Shown here piece by piece: positions 8,803-18,645 of a stretch of DNA of 64,000 nucleotides. The translations under genes were made by a program, and so were the position numbers. The notes beneath the pieces are model-generated. The model saw only the letters and a list, made by a program, of their open reading frames with translations, searched no databases and was not told where the DNA came from. Numbering within the stretch: position 1 is the stretch's first letter; each line of letters begins with the position of its first letter. Source of the DNA: Promethearchaeota archaeon (GTDB taxonomy: Archaea > Asgardarchaeota > Lokiarchaeia > Sigyniarchaeales > SOKP01); assembly GCA_016839705.1 (NCBI GenBank), contig JAEOTR010000030.1, positions 39,084 to 103,083 on the forward strand, written 5' to 3'.

Positions 8803-9420
8803 TTATGTATCTCTGTTAACAACCTTTTCATTAATTTTTTTAGGGAAGAACATACCCGTCTTCCTTTTGTAGTCAATATAGGATTCCCCATACCTAACTA
8901 CTAAATCTTTCTCTTCTGCCTTACAAAACCAGTAAAAAAGTGGGAACCATACGATAGAATATATAAAAAGAAATGGAGAATTTAAAATTAGGGCAACTGA
9001 CAACCAAATAAAGGCTTCCCCTAATGCTTGAGGGTGTCTAATCTTTTCATATATCCCCGAATAAAGAGTATGACTTATATCTGGGAAAAGAGCTTCTCTT
9101 CCTGCATCTTTAACTCCTTTTAACATAATGTATAAAGAAGGAAGTAAAATGATAATAGCAATAAGAATGGATATCCAATAATCCCATATAAAGAATTGAG
9201 GTATTGGAATAGGTAATGGGAGAAAAAAGTAGAATAGATAATTAACTACTGTAATTAATTCAAATACACTTGCAGTTATCCTATAATACGCGCATCTTGA
9301 AAATGCTTTTAATCCTATTTTTTGACTTAATGTTGCTGGATAGACACTCTTGATATAAAATAATGCCATTATGGCAGTTGAGAGAATTAGTATTATAAAA
9401 TTAATCCAACTAAACATCAT
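8803..9420 (-). CDS. Membrane methyltransferase of the ICMT/PEMT type
   Basis: 205-residue integral membrane protein with about five hydrophobic segments. Its C-terminal half has the hallmarks of isoprenylcysteine carboxyl methyltransferase and phospholipid N-methyltransferase relatives: YEKIRHPQALGE (the RHP motif that binds S-adenosylmethionine) followed by EEKDLVVRYGESYIDYKRKTG (the E-E...Y..Y motif). Such enzymes methylate lipids or lipid-linked groups at the membrane; the substrate here is unknown. The gene lies 40 bases downstream of the MBL hydrolase gene on the same strand, so the two may be co-transcribed. Confidence 0.75.
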   Translation of the reverse strand: MMFSWINFIILILSTAIMALFYIKSVYPATLSQKIGLKAFSRCAYYRITASVFELITVVNYLFYFFLPLPIPIPQFFIWDYWISILIAIIILLPSLYIMLKGVKDAGREALFPDISHTLYSGIYEKIRHPQALGEAFIWLSVALILNSPFLFIYSIVWFPLFYWFCKAEEKDLVVRYGESYIDYKRKTGMFFPKKINEKVVNRDT

Positions 9421-9460
9421 AGTATTTAATTCTGCTAAGGATATAACACTTTATTTTCCT

Positions 9461-10486
9461 TTAACTATAATAGAGAATTTTCCGATTTTTTTCAATAGAG
9501 TGTACTAAACCTTGATTTTCAAGGAAAAATAAATGTCCAAGCGTTTCTGAAAGAGCTAAGAATGAATTTGTATCATCTAACTCCCCAAAATGTAATTGGG
9601 AAATTTCTAAGGGTGTTCGAGCTTTATCTTTAATTACCCGTGATATATCTGCTAACCTATTTTTATGATGTTCCTTAATCTCTGAAATACGCTTATGAGG
9701 ATCATAGATTATTTCTTGGTGAGCGGGAAATATTATTTTAGGCCCAAGCTTGTCAATTCGATCTAAAGAATCTAAATAATGGCTAAGGATGTTGTTAAAG
9801 TCATAACCTTCATATTGTTCAGTAAGAAATCTTGGTACAATATAATTTCCGATATGAGGAGTTATCCGTGATAGGATATGGTCCCCAACAAACAAATATT
9901 TAGTCTTCGTATTAAACAAACAGATATGACCAAAACTATGCCCGGGTGTCCAAATAACCTCTAAGTCATTAAGGATCTTATCTCCATCATGTAAAATTAT
10001 ATCTGGTTTTTGATACTGACGTAATTTAGGCCAATAACTAAGAAATGATATCACTCTTTCGGACTGACTTTCATTAAAACCATATGTTATCATTTGGTTT
10101 GCGATTTTTGTAGCTTCTCTTTCAATCTCACTTAGATTTTCTTGCTCAGTTTCCCATTTAAGAGTTTCATAGGTGATGTGATGCATTAGAAGCTTGAGAT
10201 CCGGATTCCTTTTCTTTAAGGTGGGAGCTAATCCAACATGATCAGTATGATTGTGAGAAATAAAGCAATAATCAATATCTTGAAGTGAAATATTAATTTT
10301 TTTAAGAGCTGAAAAGAATAACTTACTCCAGTTTGCCATGTTTAATCCTGAATCGAAAAGGATTTTACTCCCCTTATGGTCAAAAAGATACACACTTACG
10401 TTTTTTACTGACCATGGTACATCAATTTTAATTTGATGGACATCTTCAATTTTATTTATTTCAGAGTTAAAACTTGAGAAGTACAA
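9461..10486 (-). CDS. Metallo-beta-lactamase-fold hydrolase with winged-helix tail
   Basis: 341 residues. The metal-binding HNHTDH motif lies near residue 80 and is followed by further ligands in TPGHSFGH, VGDHIL and FPAH, the order seen in glyoxalase II-type and related MBL hydrolases. The C-terminal ~70 residues (TPLEISQLHFGEL ... ETLGHLFFLENQGLVHSI) look like the winged-helix tail found in many MBL-fold thioesterase-like proteins. The likely reaction is hydrolysis of a thioester or similar bond with two Zn or Fe ions in the cytoplasm. The start is TTG with a weak AGGTC upstream. The ICMT-like gene follows on the same strand. Confidence 0.82.
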   Translation of the reverse strand: MYFSSFNSEINKIEDVHQIKIDVPWSVKNVSVYLFDHKGSKILFDSGLNMANWSKLFFSALKKINISLQDIDYCFISHNHTDHVGLAPTLKKRNPDLKLLMHHITYETLKWETEQENLSEIEREATKIANQMITYGFNESQSERVISFLSYWPKLRQYQKPDIILHDGDKILNDLEVIWTPGHSFGHICLFNTKTKYLFVGDHILSRITPHIGNYIVPRFLTEQYEGYDFNNILSHYLDSLDRIDKLGPKIIFPAHQEIIYDPHKRISEIKEHHKNRLADISRVIKDKARTPLEISQLHFGELDDTNSFLALSETLGHLFFLENQGLVHSIEKNRKILYYS

Positions 10487-10652
10487 CGCAAATTAGACCT
10501 GTAATAGTAGTGAATATAATAATTAAACTCCGAATTTTTACTTTCGTATTTATGCTTTCCCATTAGTTTAATATCATTCTAAACCAAAAAACAAAATTAT
10601 AAAAGTTCAAAAAAAAATTATATATCTACTTTAAAATATACCAATTAAAAAG

Positions 10653-12143
10653 ATGATAGAAAAGATGGAAAGAGAGTTAGAAAAAGATTTATCGAAAATT
10701 CTCAAGAAAGAAAAGTTTCAAGGAAATATGATTGGTTACATGTCAAAAGTAGGAAAGTTATTACTTTTTGTGCTTCCAGTTCTTCTAGTAATAGTAACAA
10801 TATTTACATTATTCATTCCACTTAGTTTTACATTAAATATAATTTTCTATACGATTTTAGCACTTTATTTATTCAATTCAATTATGCTATTTCTAGGGGC
10901 TAGTTCTACTGAATCATCACTAAAGATGCGCTTAAATTTTGAAAGGAAAAGAGGGAGACCTATTGATAGTCTTGATGGATTTGATTTATTATCCAACAAT
11001 GTAAAGAGAGTTACTAATTTATTGAAAATAATTGCACTCGTTTGCCTCGTTGCATTAGCGTTGTTTGTTATAATGCTTTTCATGGGAGACTTAAATTTAG
11101 GATTTGCAGCTGCAGGGTTCTCATTAATAGGTTTTGGTTTGGCGTTATTAATCAGAAGTTTAAATCTTAACATTCATGATGTTAACGGCCTCCAAGATTT
11201 CTATAAACCTACCACTCACCAGATATTTTTAGATAATTTTTTCGGAGAAATATTATCAAACCATTTAGATCCTGTTACATTCCTCAAATGGGATGAATAC
11301 CTTACAGAGATTAACAAAATATTAACACTTAGTTTTGTACAAAAAATAAAAGAAGAGGAACCTGATGAGCTACCCATTACGTTTGCCATAGAAAAGATAC
11401 TTTTTCTCTACTATTTGAAGTTCCAAGATGTTTTAACTGAAGATCAGTTTGTTCAAGAATTAAAAGAAGTAATCAAAGTTGATTCAGATACGTTTGATAT
11501 TAACAAAGGTATGCTAATAGAAAATATATGGCATTTTTCCCAAAGGGATATCGGTAAGTTATTTTCCTATATCAAAAAATTCAATCCTGGATTTTTCAAC
11601 ATAATAGATAGACTACAACTAGAATTAGCAGATAATATTGAACGATTATCAAAAGATCCAATTTATATGGATTCGACTGCTCAAGAAGTTGTATTTTTGA
11701 ATTCAGAATTGAATATATTTTGCTTCTTATATAACAATTCTCCAAGAGCTAAAAAATATATCATAAAGGTAAATGCACCGGGATTTGAACCGAATAAATT
11801 AAAACTTGATATAGAAGTAGAAGGGCGGGGAACTTTTTTAATACCTGATAAGCCTATACCCTTAATTTCGTCTGAAGGAAGAGATATCGCAGGAGTATTA
11901 TCAAATATGCTAGAGAATGGAGATACAACATGGTTAACTTTAGAACCGAGGGAAACAGGAGAACAAACTATCCAAATATTCTTACTTTCAGAGGATGGAA
12001 CAATTATCGAAGGAAAAACGCGTTCAGTGAAAGTTTCAAAAGATATAAAAACTTATTTGAAGAAATTCAGCTCTATCGGTTCCCTCCTTGGTGGATTAGC
12101 TGTACCCTTAGCTAAAATATTGCCTTCTCTTCTTGCAGCTTAA
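10653..12143 (+). CDS. Uncharacterised membrane protein with large cytoplasmic C-terminal region
   Basis: 496 residues that I do not recognise. The N-terminal ~35 residues are charged and helical; four hydrophobic segments lie at about 30-57, 60-85, 118-142 and 146-168, paired as two hairpins. A basic loop (about 90-115) separates the pairs. The rest (170-420) is a soluble helical region, followed by a beta-rich part (FCFLYNNSPRAKKYIIKVNAPGFEP ... about 355-465) that may be an immunoglobulin-like fold, and a small hydrophobic tail (about 475-496). It stands alone between divergent and unrelated genes. A T-rich stretch follows the stop. Confidence 0.6.
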   Translation: MIEKMERELEKDLSKILKKEKFQGNMIGYMSKVGKLLLFVLPVLLVIVTIFTLFIPLSFTLNIIFYTILALYLFNSIMLFLGASSTESSLKMRLNFERKRGRPIDSLDGFDLLSNNVKRVTNLLKIIALVCLVALALFVIMLFMGDLNLGFAAAGFSLIGFGLALLIRSLNLNIHDVNGLQDFYKPTTHQIFLDNFFGEILSNHLDPVTFLKWDEYLTEINKILTLSFVQKIKEEEPDELPITFAIEKILFLYYLKFQDVLTEDQFVQELKEVIKVDSDTFDINKGMLIENIWHFSQRDIGKLFSYIKKFNPGFFNIIDRLQLELADNIERLSKDPIYMDSTAQEVVFLNSELNIFCFLYNNSPRAKKYIIKVNAPGFEPNKLKLDIEVEGRGTFLIPDKPIPLISSEGRDIAGVLSNMLENGDTTWLTLEPRETGEQTIQIFLLSEDGTIIEGKTRSVKVSKDIKTYLKKFSSIGSLLGGLAVPLAKILPSLLAA

Positions 12144-12152
12144 AAAATTAAT

Positions 12153-12178
12153 CTTCTTTTTTTTCTCTTTTTTGTTTA
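12153..12178 (+). terminator. T-rich terminator
   Basis: Two close T tracts (CTTTTTTTTCTC and TTTTTTG) start ten bases after the stop of the membrane protein gene, fitting archaeal termination. Confidence 0.4.
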
Positions 12179-12227
12179 GAATAATTTTAAATTTAAAATC
12201 TGAGATTATATTGCAAGTGAACTAAAT

Positions 12228-12971
12228 TTGAATACTGATTATTTTGATAAAAAAGCAGCAGAGCTAGCTTACATGAAATCAGAATCGTTTGAATTTCTAG
12301 CTCATGATATAAACAATATTTTTAATAATGTTCGAAGTTCTACTGATTTATGTAGGATATTTTTAGACAATTCAAGTCAAATTAATAAAGTATATGAACA
12401 ATTCGATCTTATTAGTGGGCAAATAGCCCGAGGAATTAAGTTAATATCAAATGCTCGAAACTTAACTCAATTTAACAAATTAAATCGCTCAATTTTACAA
12501 ATTACTTTAATTGAACCTTTATCTAGAGCCATTAAGTTCGTAGAAAAGAATTTTCGGGATAAAAAATTAACTATTAATGTTAATTCCTTTGATAAGAAAA
12601 TTTCTATAGAAGCCAATGAATTAATTGTTGAAGTATTTGAGAATCTTTTAGTTAATGCGGTACTCCATAATTTAAATTATTCCGTTGAAGTTACTGTTCA
12701 GATCACGCAAATATTAAAAGATAATCAGAATTATATAAAAATCCAATTTATAGACAATGGAATAGGTATATCTGATGATCGGAAGAAATGGATTTTTAAT
12801 AGCAGCTTTATAAAAGATAAACATGGCAAAGGGATGGGCTTCGGATTATCCCTAATAAAAGAAATTATCAACACTTATGGTGGATTTATTTGGGTTGAGA
12901 ATAGAATCAAGGGGAATTATTCCAAGGGCTGTAATTTCGTAATGTTAATCCCAGCTGGTTCCGAAAAATAA
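12228..12971 (+). CDS. Minimal histidine kinase (phosphoacceptor and ATPase only)
   Basis: 247 residues without a sensor domain. The phosphoacceptor His is probably His26 in FLAHDINNIF. The ATPase domain shows the N box (FENLLVNAVLHN), the G1 box (DNGIGIS) and the G2 box (GKGMGFGLSLIKEI). It starts at TTG 12228 with AAGTGA upstream. The C-terminal half of the next kinase (13202) matches it block by block, so the two are paralogues. Without an input domain it probably binds a partner that senses the signal. A response regulator without an output domain lies 10 kb away at 22948. The unusual HDINN box is shared by both kinases. Confidence 0.85.
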   Translation: MNTDYFDKKAAELAYMKSESFEFLAHDINNIFNNVRSSTDLCRIFLDNSSQINKVYEQFDLISGQIARGIKLISNARNLTQFNKLNRSILQITLIEPLSRAIKFVEKNFRDKKLTINVNSFDKKISIEANELIVEVFENLLVNAVLHNLNYSVEVTVQITQILKDNQNYIKIQFIDNGIGISDDRKKWIFNSSFIKDKHGKGMGFGLSLIKEIINTYGGFIWVENRIKGNYSKGCNFVMLIPAGSEK

Positions 12972-13201
12972 TAAATAAATCTAAATTGCCATAAATCCAC
13001 AGATAGAATTAGGGATTAGATATTTTATACATGGGAAAATCACCAAAATTTTAGCAGATAAGTTTAAATAAAATTAGTCGACTATTTTTGTGGTTTAACA
13101 CGTTTGTTGATTTTGATCAAAATTAGATGAATATATTGTTTTTAAGAATATTTAAAAATCGTTTATTATTAATATGATGAATTATGAGGTTAGTTGGCTA
13201 G

Positions 13202-14806
13202 TTGGTAGTATCAGAACTTTATGAATCGGAAAAAATTTTCAAGGAACTTATTGAAAACATCAGTAGTGGTGTAGCTATTTATGAAACTACTGATCAGGGA
13301 AAAAATTTCACAATTCGAGAAATGAATAAAGCAGGGTTATCTATATGTGAAGCCACACGACAAGAGATTATAGGAAAAAATCTATCTGAATTATTCCCTA
13401 ATGTAGAAGATTTTGGTTTCGTTGGTACATTAAAGAGAGTATGGAAGACAGGGAAACCAGAACATTCTCCAACAGCATTCTATCAAGATACTAGAGTTGA
13501 TGGTTGGACTGAAATGTATATTTATAGATTATCTTCTGATAAAGTGGTTGCGATTTTTGATAGACAGTCAGAGATCATTGAGGCTAAAGAACGAAGTGAA
13601 GCACTATCCGTTTTAAATAAGATTATCACATTAGGTAATGAATCCACGACTCTTCAAGAGTTTTTAGAAAAATCTTATGATCACCTGTTGGATGTTGTAA
13701 GTTTTGACCGAGGAGGAATCTATCTTTATGATCCTGAAACTCATCATAATACACTTGTTCTTCATAAAAATGTCCATCCTGATTTTATAACTGCTGTAAA
13801 AGATGTAGATATATCTGAAGGTCTCTTCAGCAAGGTATTTGATAAAAATAATCCATTCTATATCGAAGATTTTTCAAAATTCATGGAAGATTCGAAAAAA
13901 CTCGGAGTACATTCTGCTGCCATAGTTCCACTTCGCTCTAAGGACGAATATGTCGGAAGTATGAATGTAGCGTCTTCATCTCATCAAGATCTATCCCAAT
14001 ATGAATTGGAGTTACTGGTTGCGATTGGTAAACAAATGGGAATTATCATTCAGAAATTTGAATCTGAAAAACTTCTTAAAGAATCAGAGGAAAAATATCG
14101 TAAAGCCTATTATCAAGCTAATCTTTATAGAGATATTTTTGCTCACGATATAAACAATATGCTCCAGAATATTCAATCTTCATCGGAACTTAGTTCTCTT
14201 TATCTGAACAATCCTGAAAAATTACATACATTAAAGGAATTATACGACATTATAACGGAACAAATTGAAAGAGGTAAAAAATTAATTGATAACGTCAGAA
14301 AAATAAATATCATAGATGAGTCTGAAGTTATTTTAGAAAAAGTTGAAATCATTCGATTCTTAAAAAAAGCAATTGAATATCTTAAAAATAGTTTTCAAAC
14401 AAGAGACATTGATGTTCAAATTAATAGCTCAGAAAAAAAACTCTACGTAATTGCAAATAATTTCTTATTAGATGTATTTGAAAATATTTTAATTAATGCT
14501 GTAAGACATAACAATAAATCTAAAATTGAAATCAGTTTGGAGATCACTAAGTATCATTCAAATGATATGGAGTATATCAAACTAGAATTTAAGGATAATG
14601 CGATAGGCATCTCTGATTACCGTAAGAAAAGTATATTTGAAAAAGGGAAGCAGAGGAGCTTAAACAGCAAGGGAATGGGTCTTGGGCTATCCCTGGTAAA
14701 AAAAATAACTGAAAGTTATAATGGTGTCATTTGGGTTGAAGATAGAGTTAAAGGAGATTATACACAAGGTAGTAATTTTGTAATACTACTCCAAGAAGCT
14801 ACATAG
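13202..14806 (+). CDS. PAS-GAF histidine kinase
   Basis: 534 residues: a PAS domain (about 10-120), a GAF domain (about 140-285, with SFDRGGIYLYD and the closing strand AAIVPLRSKDEYVGSMNVAS), a short coiled linker, a dimerisation box FAHDINNMLQNI with the probable phosphoacceptor His near 316, and an ATPase domain with DNAIGIS and GKGMGLGLSLVKK. In the G1 box the usual Gly is Ala (DNAIG). It is soluble and should sense a cytoplasmic signal through PAS or GAF. The start is TTG at 13202, because a stop codon in frame immediately precedes it. It follows the related minimal kinase but with a 230-base gap, so it may be transcribed separately. Confidence 0.88.
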   Translation: MVVSELYESEKIFKELIENISSGVAIYETTDQGKNFTIREMNKAGLSICEATRQEIIGKNLSELFPNVEDFGFVGTLKRVWKTGKPEHSPTAFYQDTRVDGWTEMYIYRLSSDKVVAIFDRQSEIIEAKERSEALSVLNKIITLGNESTTLQEFLEKSYDHLLDVVSFDRGGIYLYDPETHHNTLVLHKNVHPDFITAVKDVDISEGLFSKVFDKNNPFYIEDFSKFMEDSKKLGVHSAAIVPLRSKDEYVGSMNVASSSHQDLSQYELELLVAIGKQMGIIIQKFESEKLLKESEEKYRKAYYQANLYRDIFAHDINNMLQNIQSSSELSSLYLNNPEKLHTLKELYDIITEQIERGKKLIDNVRKINIIDESEVILEKVEIIRFLKKAIEYLKNSFQTRDIDVQINSSEKKLYVIANNFLLDVFENILINAVRHNNKSKIEISLEITKYHSNDMEYIKLEFKDNAIGISDYRKKSIFEKGKQRSLNSKGMGLGLSLVKKITESYNGVIWVEDRVKGDYTQGSNFVILLQEAT

Positions 14807-14947
14807 CAGTTTTATCTTCAGTTTTTCGTTTTTGATTTTAGTAATAGCATTATAAGTTTATGAAGAACATATAATTCAATCCTTCCTTCTATTTCTATTT
14901 AAATTATTAATATAAACTTTAAAAATGATATAGACAAGAATGAAATT

Positions 14948-16471
14948 ATGGAAACTTATGACTTAGTAGTTATTGGAAGTGGAGCGGGTTTAAGTGTTTT
15001 GAATGTAGGCCTACAAGTCGGGATGAAATGTGCGCTAGTTGAGGATACAAAATTGGGAGGTACGTGCTTAACACGAGGTTGTATTCCTTCTAAGGTGTTA
15101 GTTCATCCCGCAGATTTAATTCGAGAAGCTCAACATGCAAAAAAGGTTGGAGTTCATCTAAATATTGAAAAAATTGATTGGGATTTAATTTCAAAAAGAA
15201 TGTGGTCACAGATTGACGAAAATAAGCAAATGGAGGAAGGATTATCACATGTACCAAACCTAAAAATGTTTAGAGGTATTGGTGAATTTGTTGGAGAATA
15301 TGAAATGGAAGTTAAGTCTCGTGATGGTAAGGAGAGTATTGGAAGATTTAAAGGTGAAAAATTTGTTATAGCATCAGGTGCACGCACTATTATACCCCCA
15401 ATTGAAGATTTAGAAGAAGTAGGTTTTGTAACCAGTAGAACTTTTTTTGGAGATAAATTCCCTAAACAACCATGGAAAAGTCTTATAATTATTGGTGGAG
15501 GTGTGATTGCCGCTGAGTTTGCCCATATTTTCTCCGCAATGGGAACTGAGGTTACTATAATAGAAATGCTTCCACGTTTAATAACAACAGAAGAACCTGA
15601 GATTAGTGAATTTTTAGAGCAGAATTTCAAGAAGCATATGACCGTTTATGTTAATTATAGAGCAATTAAAGCCAAAGGAAAAAAAAAAAATAAAGCTATT
15701 ATCGCCCAAAATATGAACGACGGTAAAGAAATTGAAGTTTCTGCCGAAGAAATTCTTATTGCTACTGGACGACGCTCAAATGCAGATATTTTAAAAGTAA
15801 ATATGACTGGTATTGAAACTGATGAAAAAGGATGGATTAAGACAAATAAATACTTAGAAACCAGTAAAAAGAATATCTGGTGTTTTGGTGACGCTAATGG
15901 ACTTTATCAATTTCGACATAAAGCAAATTATGAAGCAGAAATCTGTACTAATAATATTTTCGGACCAGAAGACCAAAAAAAGTCTGCTGACTATTCTACT
16001 GTACCTTGGGCAATCTTTACCCATCCTCAAGTAGGACACGTCGGAATGACCCAAGCAGAAGCAGTTGAAAAAGGTCATGAGATATTTGTAGCAAAAAAGA
16101 ATTATTCTACTATTGCTAAAGGTTTTGCTATGGGTTTTAGTGCAGATGATGTAGATGACGGATTTGTTAAATTAATAGTTGATAAATCTTATCGGCTTCT
16201 AGGTGCTCATGTAGTTGGTCCTCACGCTGCTATTTTAGTCCAGCCATTTGTGTATTTGATGAATTCGGGATTCACATGTTCATTACCAGAACCTCAAAGT
16301 GAAATTAATATTCCTAAATTAGAAAAAGCTTGCCCGGAAGCAGGTTCTTTTATGCCGATATACAATTCAATGGTTATTCATCCCTCTCTTAATGAAGTTA
16401 CTGGTTGGGCAATCGGGAATTTGAAACCGATTAATATAAAAATGGAAAACCATGAACATCATCATAGTTAG
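14948..16471 (+). CDS. Dihydrolipoamide-dehydrogenase-like flavoprotein disulfide reductase
   Basis: 507 residues of the same family as the gene at 4653: FAD-binding GSGAGLSVLNV near residue 12, redox Cys40/Cys45 in GGTCLTRGCIPSK, NAD(P)-binding GGGVIAAEFAH, FAD motif CFGDANG, and a C-terminal MVIHPSLNEV that supplies the active-site His. Compared with true lipoamide dehydrogenase, the GAGPGG motif is altered and the tail (KMENHEHHHS) is rich in His, which could bind a metal ion. It may be a lipoamide, mercuric or other disulfide reductase; no mer genes or lipoyl proteins are nearby. It sits alone after the kinases and before a hairpin at 16512. Confidence 0.8.
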   Translation: METYDLVVIGSGAGLSVLNVGLQVGMKCALVEDTKLGGTCLTRGCIPSKVLVHPADLIREAQHAKKVGVHLNIEKIDWDLISKRMWSQIDENKQMEEGLSHVPNLKMFRGIGEFVGEYEMEVKSRDGKESIGRFKGEKFVIASGARTIIPPIEDLEEVGFVTSRTFFGDKFPKQPWKSLIIIGGGVIAAEFAHIFSAMGTEVTIIEMLPRLITTEEPEISEFLEQNFKKHMTVYVNYRAIKAKGKKKNKAIIAQNMNDGKEIEVSAEEILIATGRRSNADILKVNMTGIETDEKGWIKTNKYLETSKKNIWCFGDANGLYQFRHKANYEAEICTNNIFGPEDQKKSADYSTVPWAIFTHPQVGHVGMTQAEAVEKGHEIFVAKKNYSTIAKGFAMGFSADDVDDGFVKLIVDKSYRLLGAHVVGPHAAILVQPFVYLMNSGFTCSLPEPQSEINIPKLEKACPEAGSFMPIYNSMVIHPSLNEVTGWAIGNLKPINIKMENHEHHHS

Positions 16472-16511
16472 ATTAAAATAATAGAGAATACTCAGTTTGA
16501 AATCCTAATTT

Positions 16512-16560
16512 CTTCCTTTTTTAAAAAGGAGGTAACTCCTCTAAAGGAAGTAATTTTATT
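16512..16560 (+). terminator. Nested hairpin followed by a T-rich tract
   Basis: CTTCCTTT (16512-16519) pairs with AAAGGAAG (16543-16550) around an inner hairpin AGGAG-gtaa-CTCCT (16527-16540), and a T-rich stretch follows. This resembles a factor-independent terminator of the flavoprotein gene. The inner stem contains a Shine-Dalgarno-like AGGAGGT that the hairpin would hide. Confidence 0.45.
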
Positions 16561-16673
16561 CTTTTATTACCAGAAGCAAATTAAGATATTTTAAGCATTT
16601 TTATTCTTTCCCTATCTTACTATATTTACTATACCATCAACTATTTAGATTCCTAAACTAATATTAAGATCAG

Positions 16674-18527
16674 ATGGTAACTAAAATCAATACTATTAGA
16701 GAAGGAGGAAAAATAGGTCAAATTTTTACTCCAAATTATATTGCTAAATTTATTGTAAAAAACTTATTTGATTTTATTCCTAGCAAGGTTAGTAACCCTC
16801 AGACATTAAGGATATTAGAACCATCTGCAGGAGAGGGCGTTTTTATTAAATTTCTTTTAAAAAATGGCTTTTCAGATATTACTGCTTATGAAATGGACAG
16901 TACTTTGAAAAATTCCTTAGTAAAATTATATCCATCTGTAAAATTCAAATTCGATAATTTCTTAGGCTCAGATCTTAATGAAAAATTTGATATAATAATC
17001 GGAAATCCTCCCTATTTAGGTCAAAACTATAATGCTGAAATTTTTCAAAATTATGTAAGAAAATACCCTATTTGCGCTAGATATTTTGTAGGAAATATGG
17101 ATTTATTTTATTTTTTCATTCACTTAGGCATAGAAAAATTGAATCCAGGTGGACTTCTCACTTATATCACAACAAATTATTGGATTACTAAATCCCAAAA
17201 AACCGGTATAAAATTATTAAAGCCACATATATTAGATGAATGTTTTCTGCTTCAATATATCGATTTATCAAACTTAAACATATTTGAAGCCGCAAGAGGG
17301 CAACACAATTGTATTTTCGTATTACAAAAAAAGACAGAGCAAGAAAAAATTAAAAAGATAAATAAAGATATTCAAATAATTCAAACCGTAAATGCAAATA
17401 ATTCTCAAAAGATAGGTGAGCTTCAGAATAAAAAAATATTCAGAGATTTAATCCAAAAAGTAGATTCTAGATATCTAAAGAAATATTTTTCAGCATTAAC
17501 AAATAACAATTTACAGCGAAATCATAATTGGAACTTAATCTACCCAAAAGAAGTAAAGGAGGTTGTAACCAAAATCGAAAATTACTGTAAGAAATCAAGA
17601 AAGGTTCTAAAATTACAAGATTACTTCATTATACGAAATGGGTTGATTTTGGTTAATGATAATATTTTTATCTTAAAAGAAGGTAAGGACTTAAAAATTG
17701 AAAACAACAGCTATTATGTTCAAATTAATGGAGAATTTATCAAACTCAATGAATTTGAAAAGGAAAGACTTAAAAAAATATACAAAAGCAAATCTATTAA
17801 ATCTTATGGATATAATAACGATAGTTTCATAGGATATTTATTATATTTCAACAAAAGCGAATTTAATCAACAATCATTAATGAAGCGAAAAAAATCTCTT
17901 GAGGAGAAGTACCCCACTCTCACTAAATACCTTAAACAATTTGAAAAAAAATTACGAAAGATCTTAATTAACGCTAAGGAAAATCCTGAAGATTTTTATT
18001 ATCCAAGAAGAGGTTCTTTTATACGAAGAACTGAAGAAGATGGGAAAGATACTTTGGTAGATCTTGAACCTTTCTACGATGATGCCCAAAAGATCTTCTT
18101 TAAATTCATTTCAAATGAAAATATTTTTGGATACTCCCATGACTCCTACTATGCCACCTCAGATACGTATTTCCTCTGGCCTTTAAAAAATAAAAATACA
18201 GACTATTTATTTACCCTTGCGTATTTAAATTCAAAACTCGTTTACTTCTTATATAAAGCTAAAAACATTGTCATCAAAAGAAGTAAAACTAAGCTCGAAC
18301 ATGATTTAACTGTTCCCAACCTTAAAGCTTTCGAATCTACCGAAAAAAAGGGTATAGTAGATTTGATAAGAACTCTTTCTTTTCTATTAATAAATAACAA
18401 TGAGAATGATCATGCTATAAATACTATACAAAATATTATAGATACACTATTTTTTAAGCTCTTTGACCTAGATGAAATTATACTCAATAACTTATTAAGC
18501 AAATATTATAATTTACCGTTAAACTAA
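16674..18527 (+). CDS. Adenine-specific DNA methyltransferase, Eco57I/TaqI-like
   Basis: 617 residues. The S-adenosylmethionine site ILEPSAGEGVF is at about 47-57 and the catalytic NPPY tetrad at 111-114 (DIIIGNPPYLG), giving N6-adenine methylation. It opens with the GQIFTPNYIAKFIV stretch typical of Eco57I-type enzymes. Residues about 280-600 match the style of TaqI-like target-recognition regions (YATSDTYFLWPL, LAYLNSKLVYFLY). No nuclease motif is seen in the protein and no restriction gene is next to it, so it looks solitary: either a protective or regulatory methylase or the remnant of a restriction-modification system. Its codon use is extremely A-rich, hinting at mobile ancestry. The ATG at 16674 has only a weak ribosome site. 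Confidence 0.87.
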   Translation: MVTKINTIREGGKIGQIFTPNYIAKFIVKNLFDFIPSKVSNPQTLRILEPSAGEGVFIKFLLKNGFSDITAYEMDSTLKNSLVKLYPSVKFKFDNFLGSDLNEKFDIIIGNPPYLGQNYNAEIFQNYVRKYPICARYFVGNMDLFYFFIHLGIEKLNPGGLLTYITTNYWITKSQKTGIKLLKPHILDECFLLQYIDLSNLNIFEAARGQHNCIFVLQKKTEQEKIKKINKDIQIIQTVNANNSQKIGELQNKKIFRDLIQKVDSRYLKKYFSALTNNNLQRNHNWNLIYPKEVKEVVTKIENYCKKSRKVLKLQDYFIIRNGLILVNDNIFILKEGKDLKIENNSYYVQINGEFIKLNEFEKERLKKIYKSKSIKSYGYNNDSFIGYLLYFNKSEFNQQSLMKRKKSLEEKYPTLTKYLKQFEKKLRKILINAKENPEDFYYPRRGSFIRRTEEDGKDTLVDLEPFYDDAQKIFFKFISNENIFGYSHDSYYATSDTYFLWPLKNKNTDYLFTLAYLNSKLVYFLYKAKNIVIKRSKTKLEHDLTVPNLKAFESTEKKGIVDLIRTLSFLLINNNENDHAINTIQNIIDTLFFKLFDLDEIILNNLLSKYYNLPLN

Positions 18528-18645
18528 TCTCTTGGCGCTTTATCTCCTTATTTTTCAGAAACGATAAGTTTTTATAGATCATTTCGCATAATTTAATCAT
18601 AAGTTGTCAATTAAAAATTGACGTTTGAGAAAATCAAGGTGGTAA

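Noticed and set aside
15154..15630. 158-codon frame on the minus strand
   Set aside because: Antisense to the flavoprotein gene, whose motifs are intact; the reverse frame has no recognisable domain.
16440..16471. His-rich C-terminus of the second flavoprotein as a metal-resistance signature
   Set aside because: Only four His residues within the last eight, no mer or other metal-resistance genes nearby; not enough to call a mercuric reductase.
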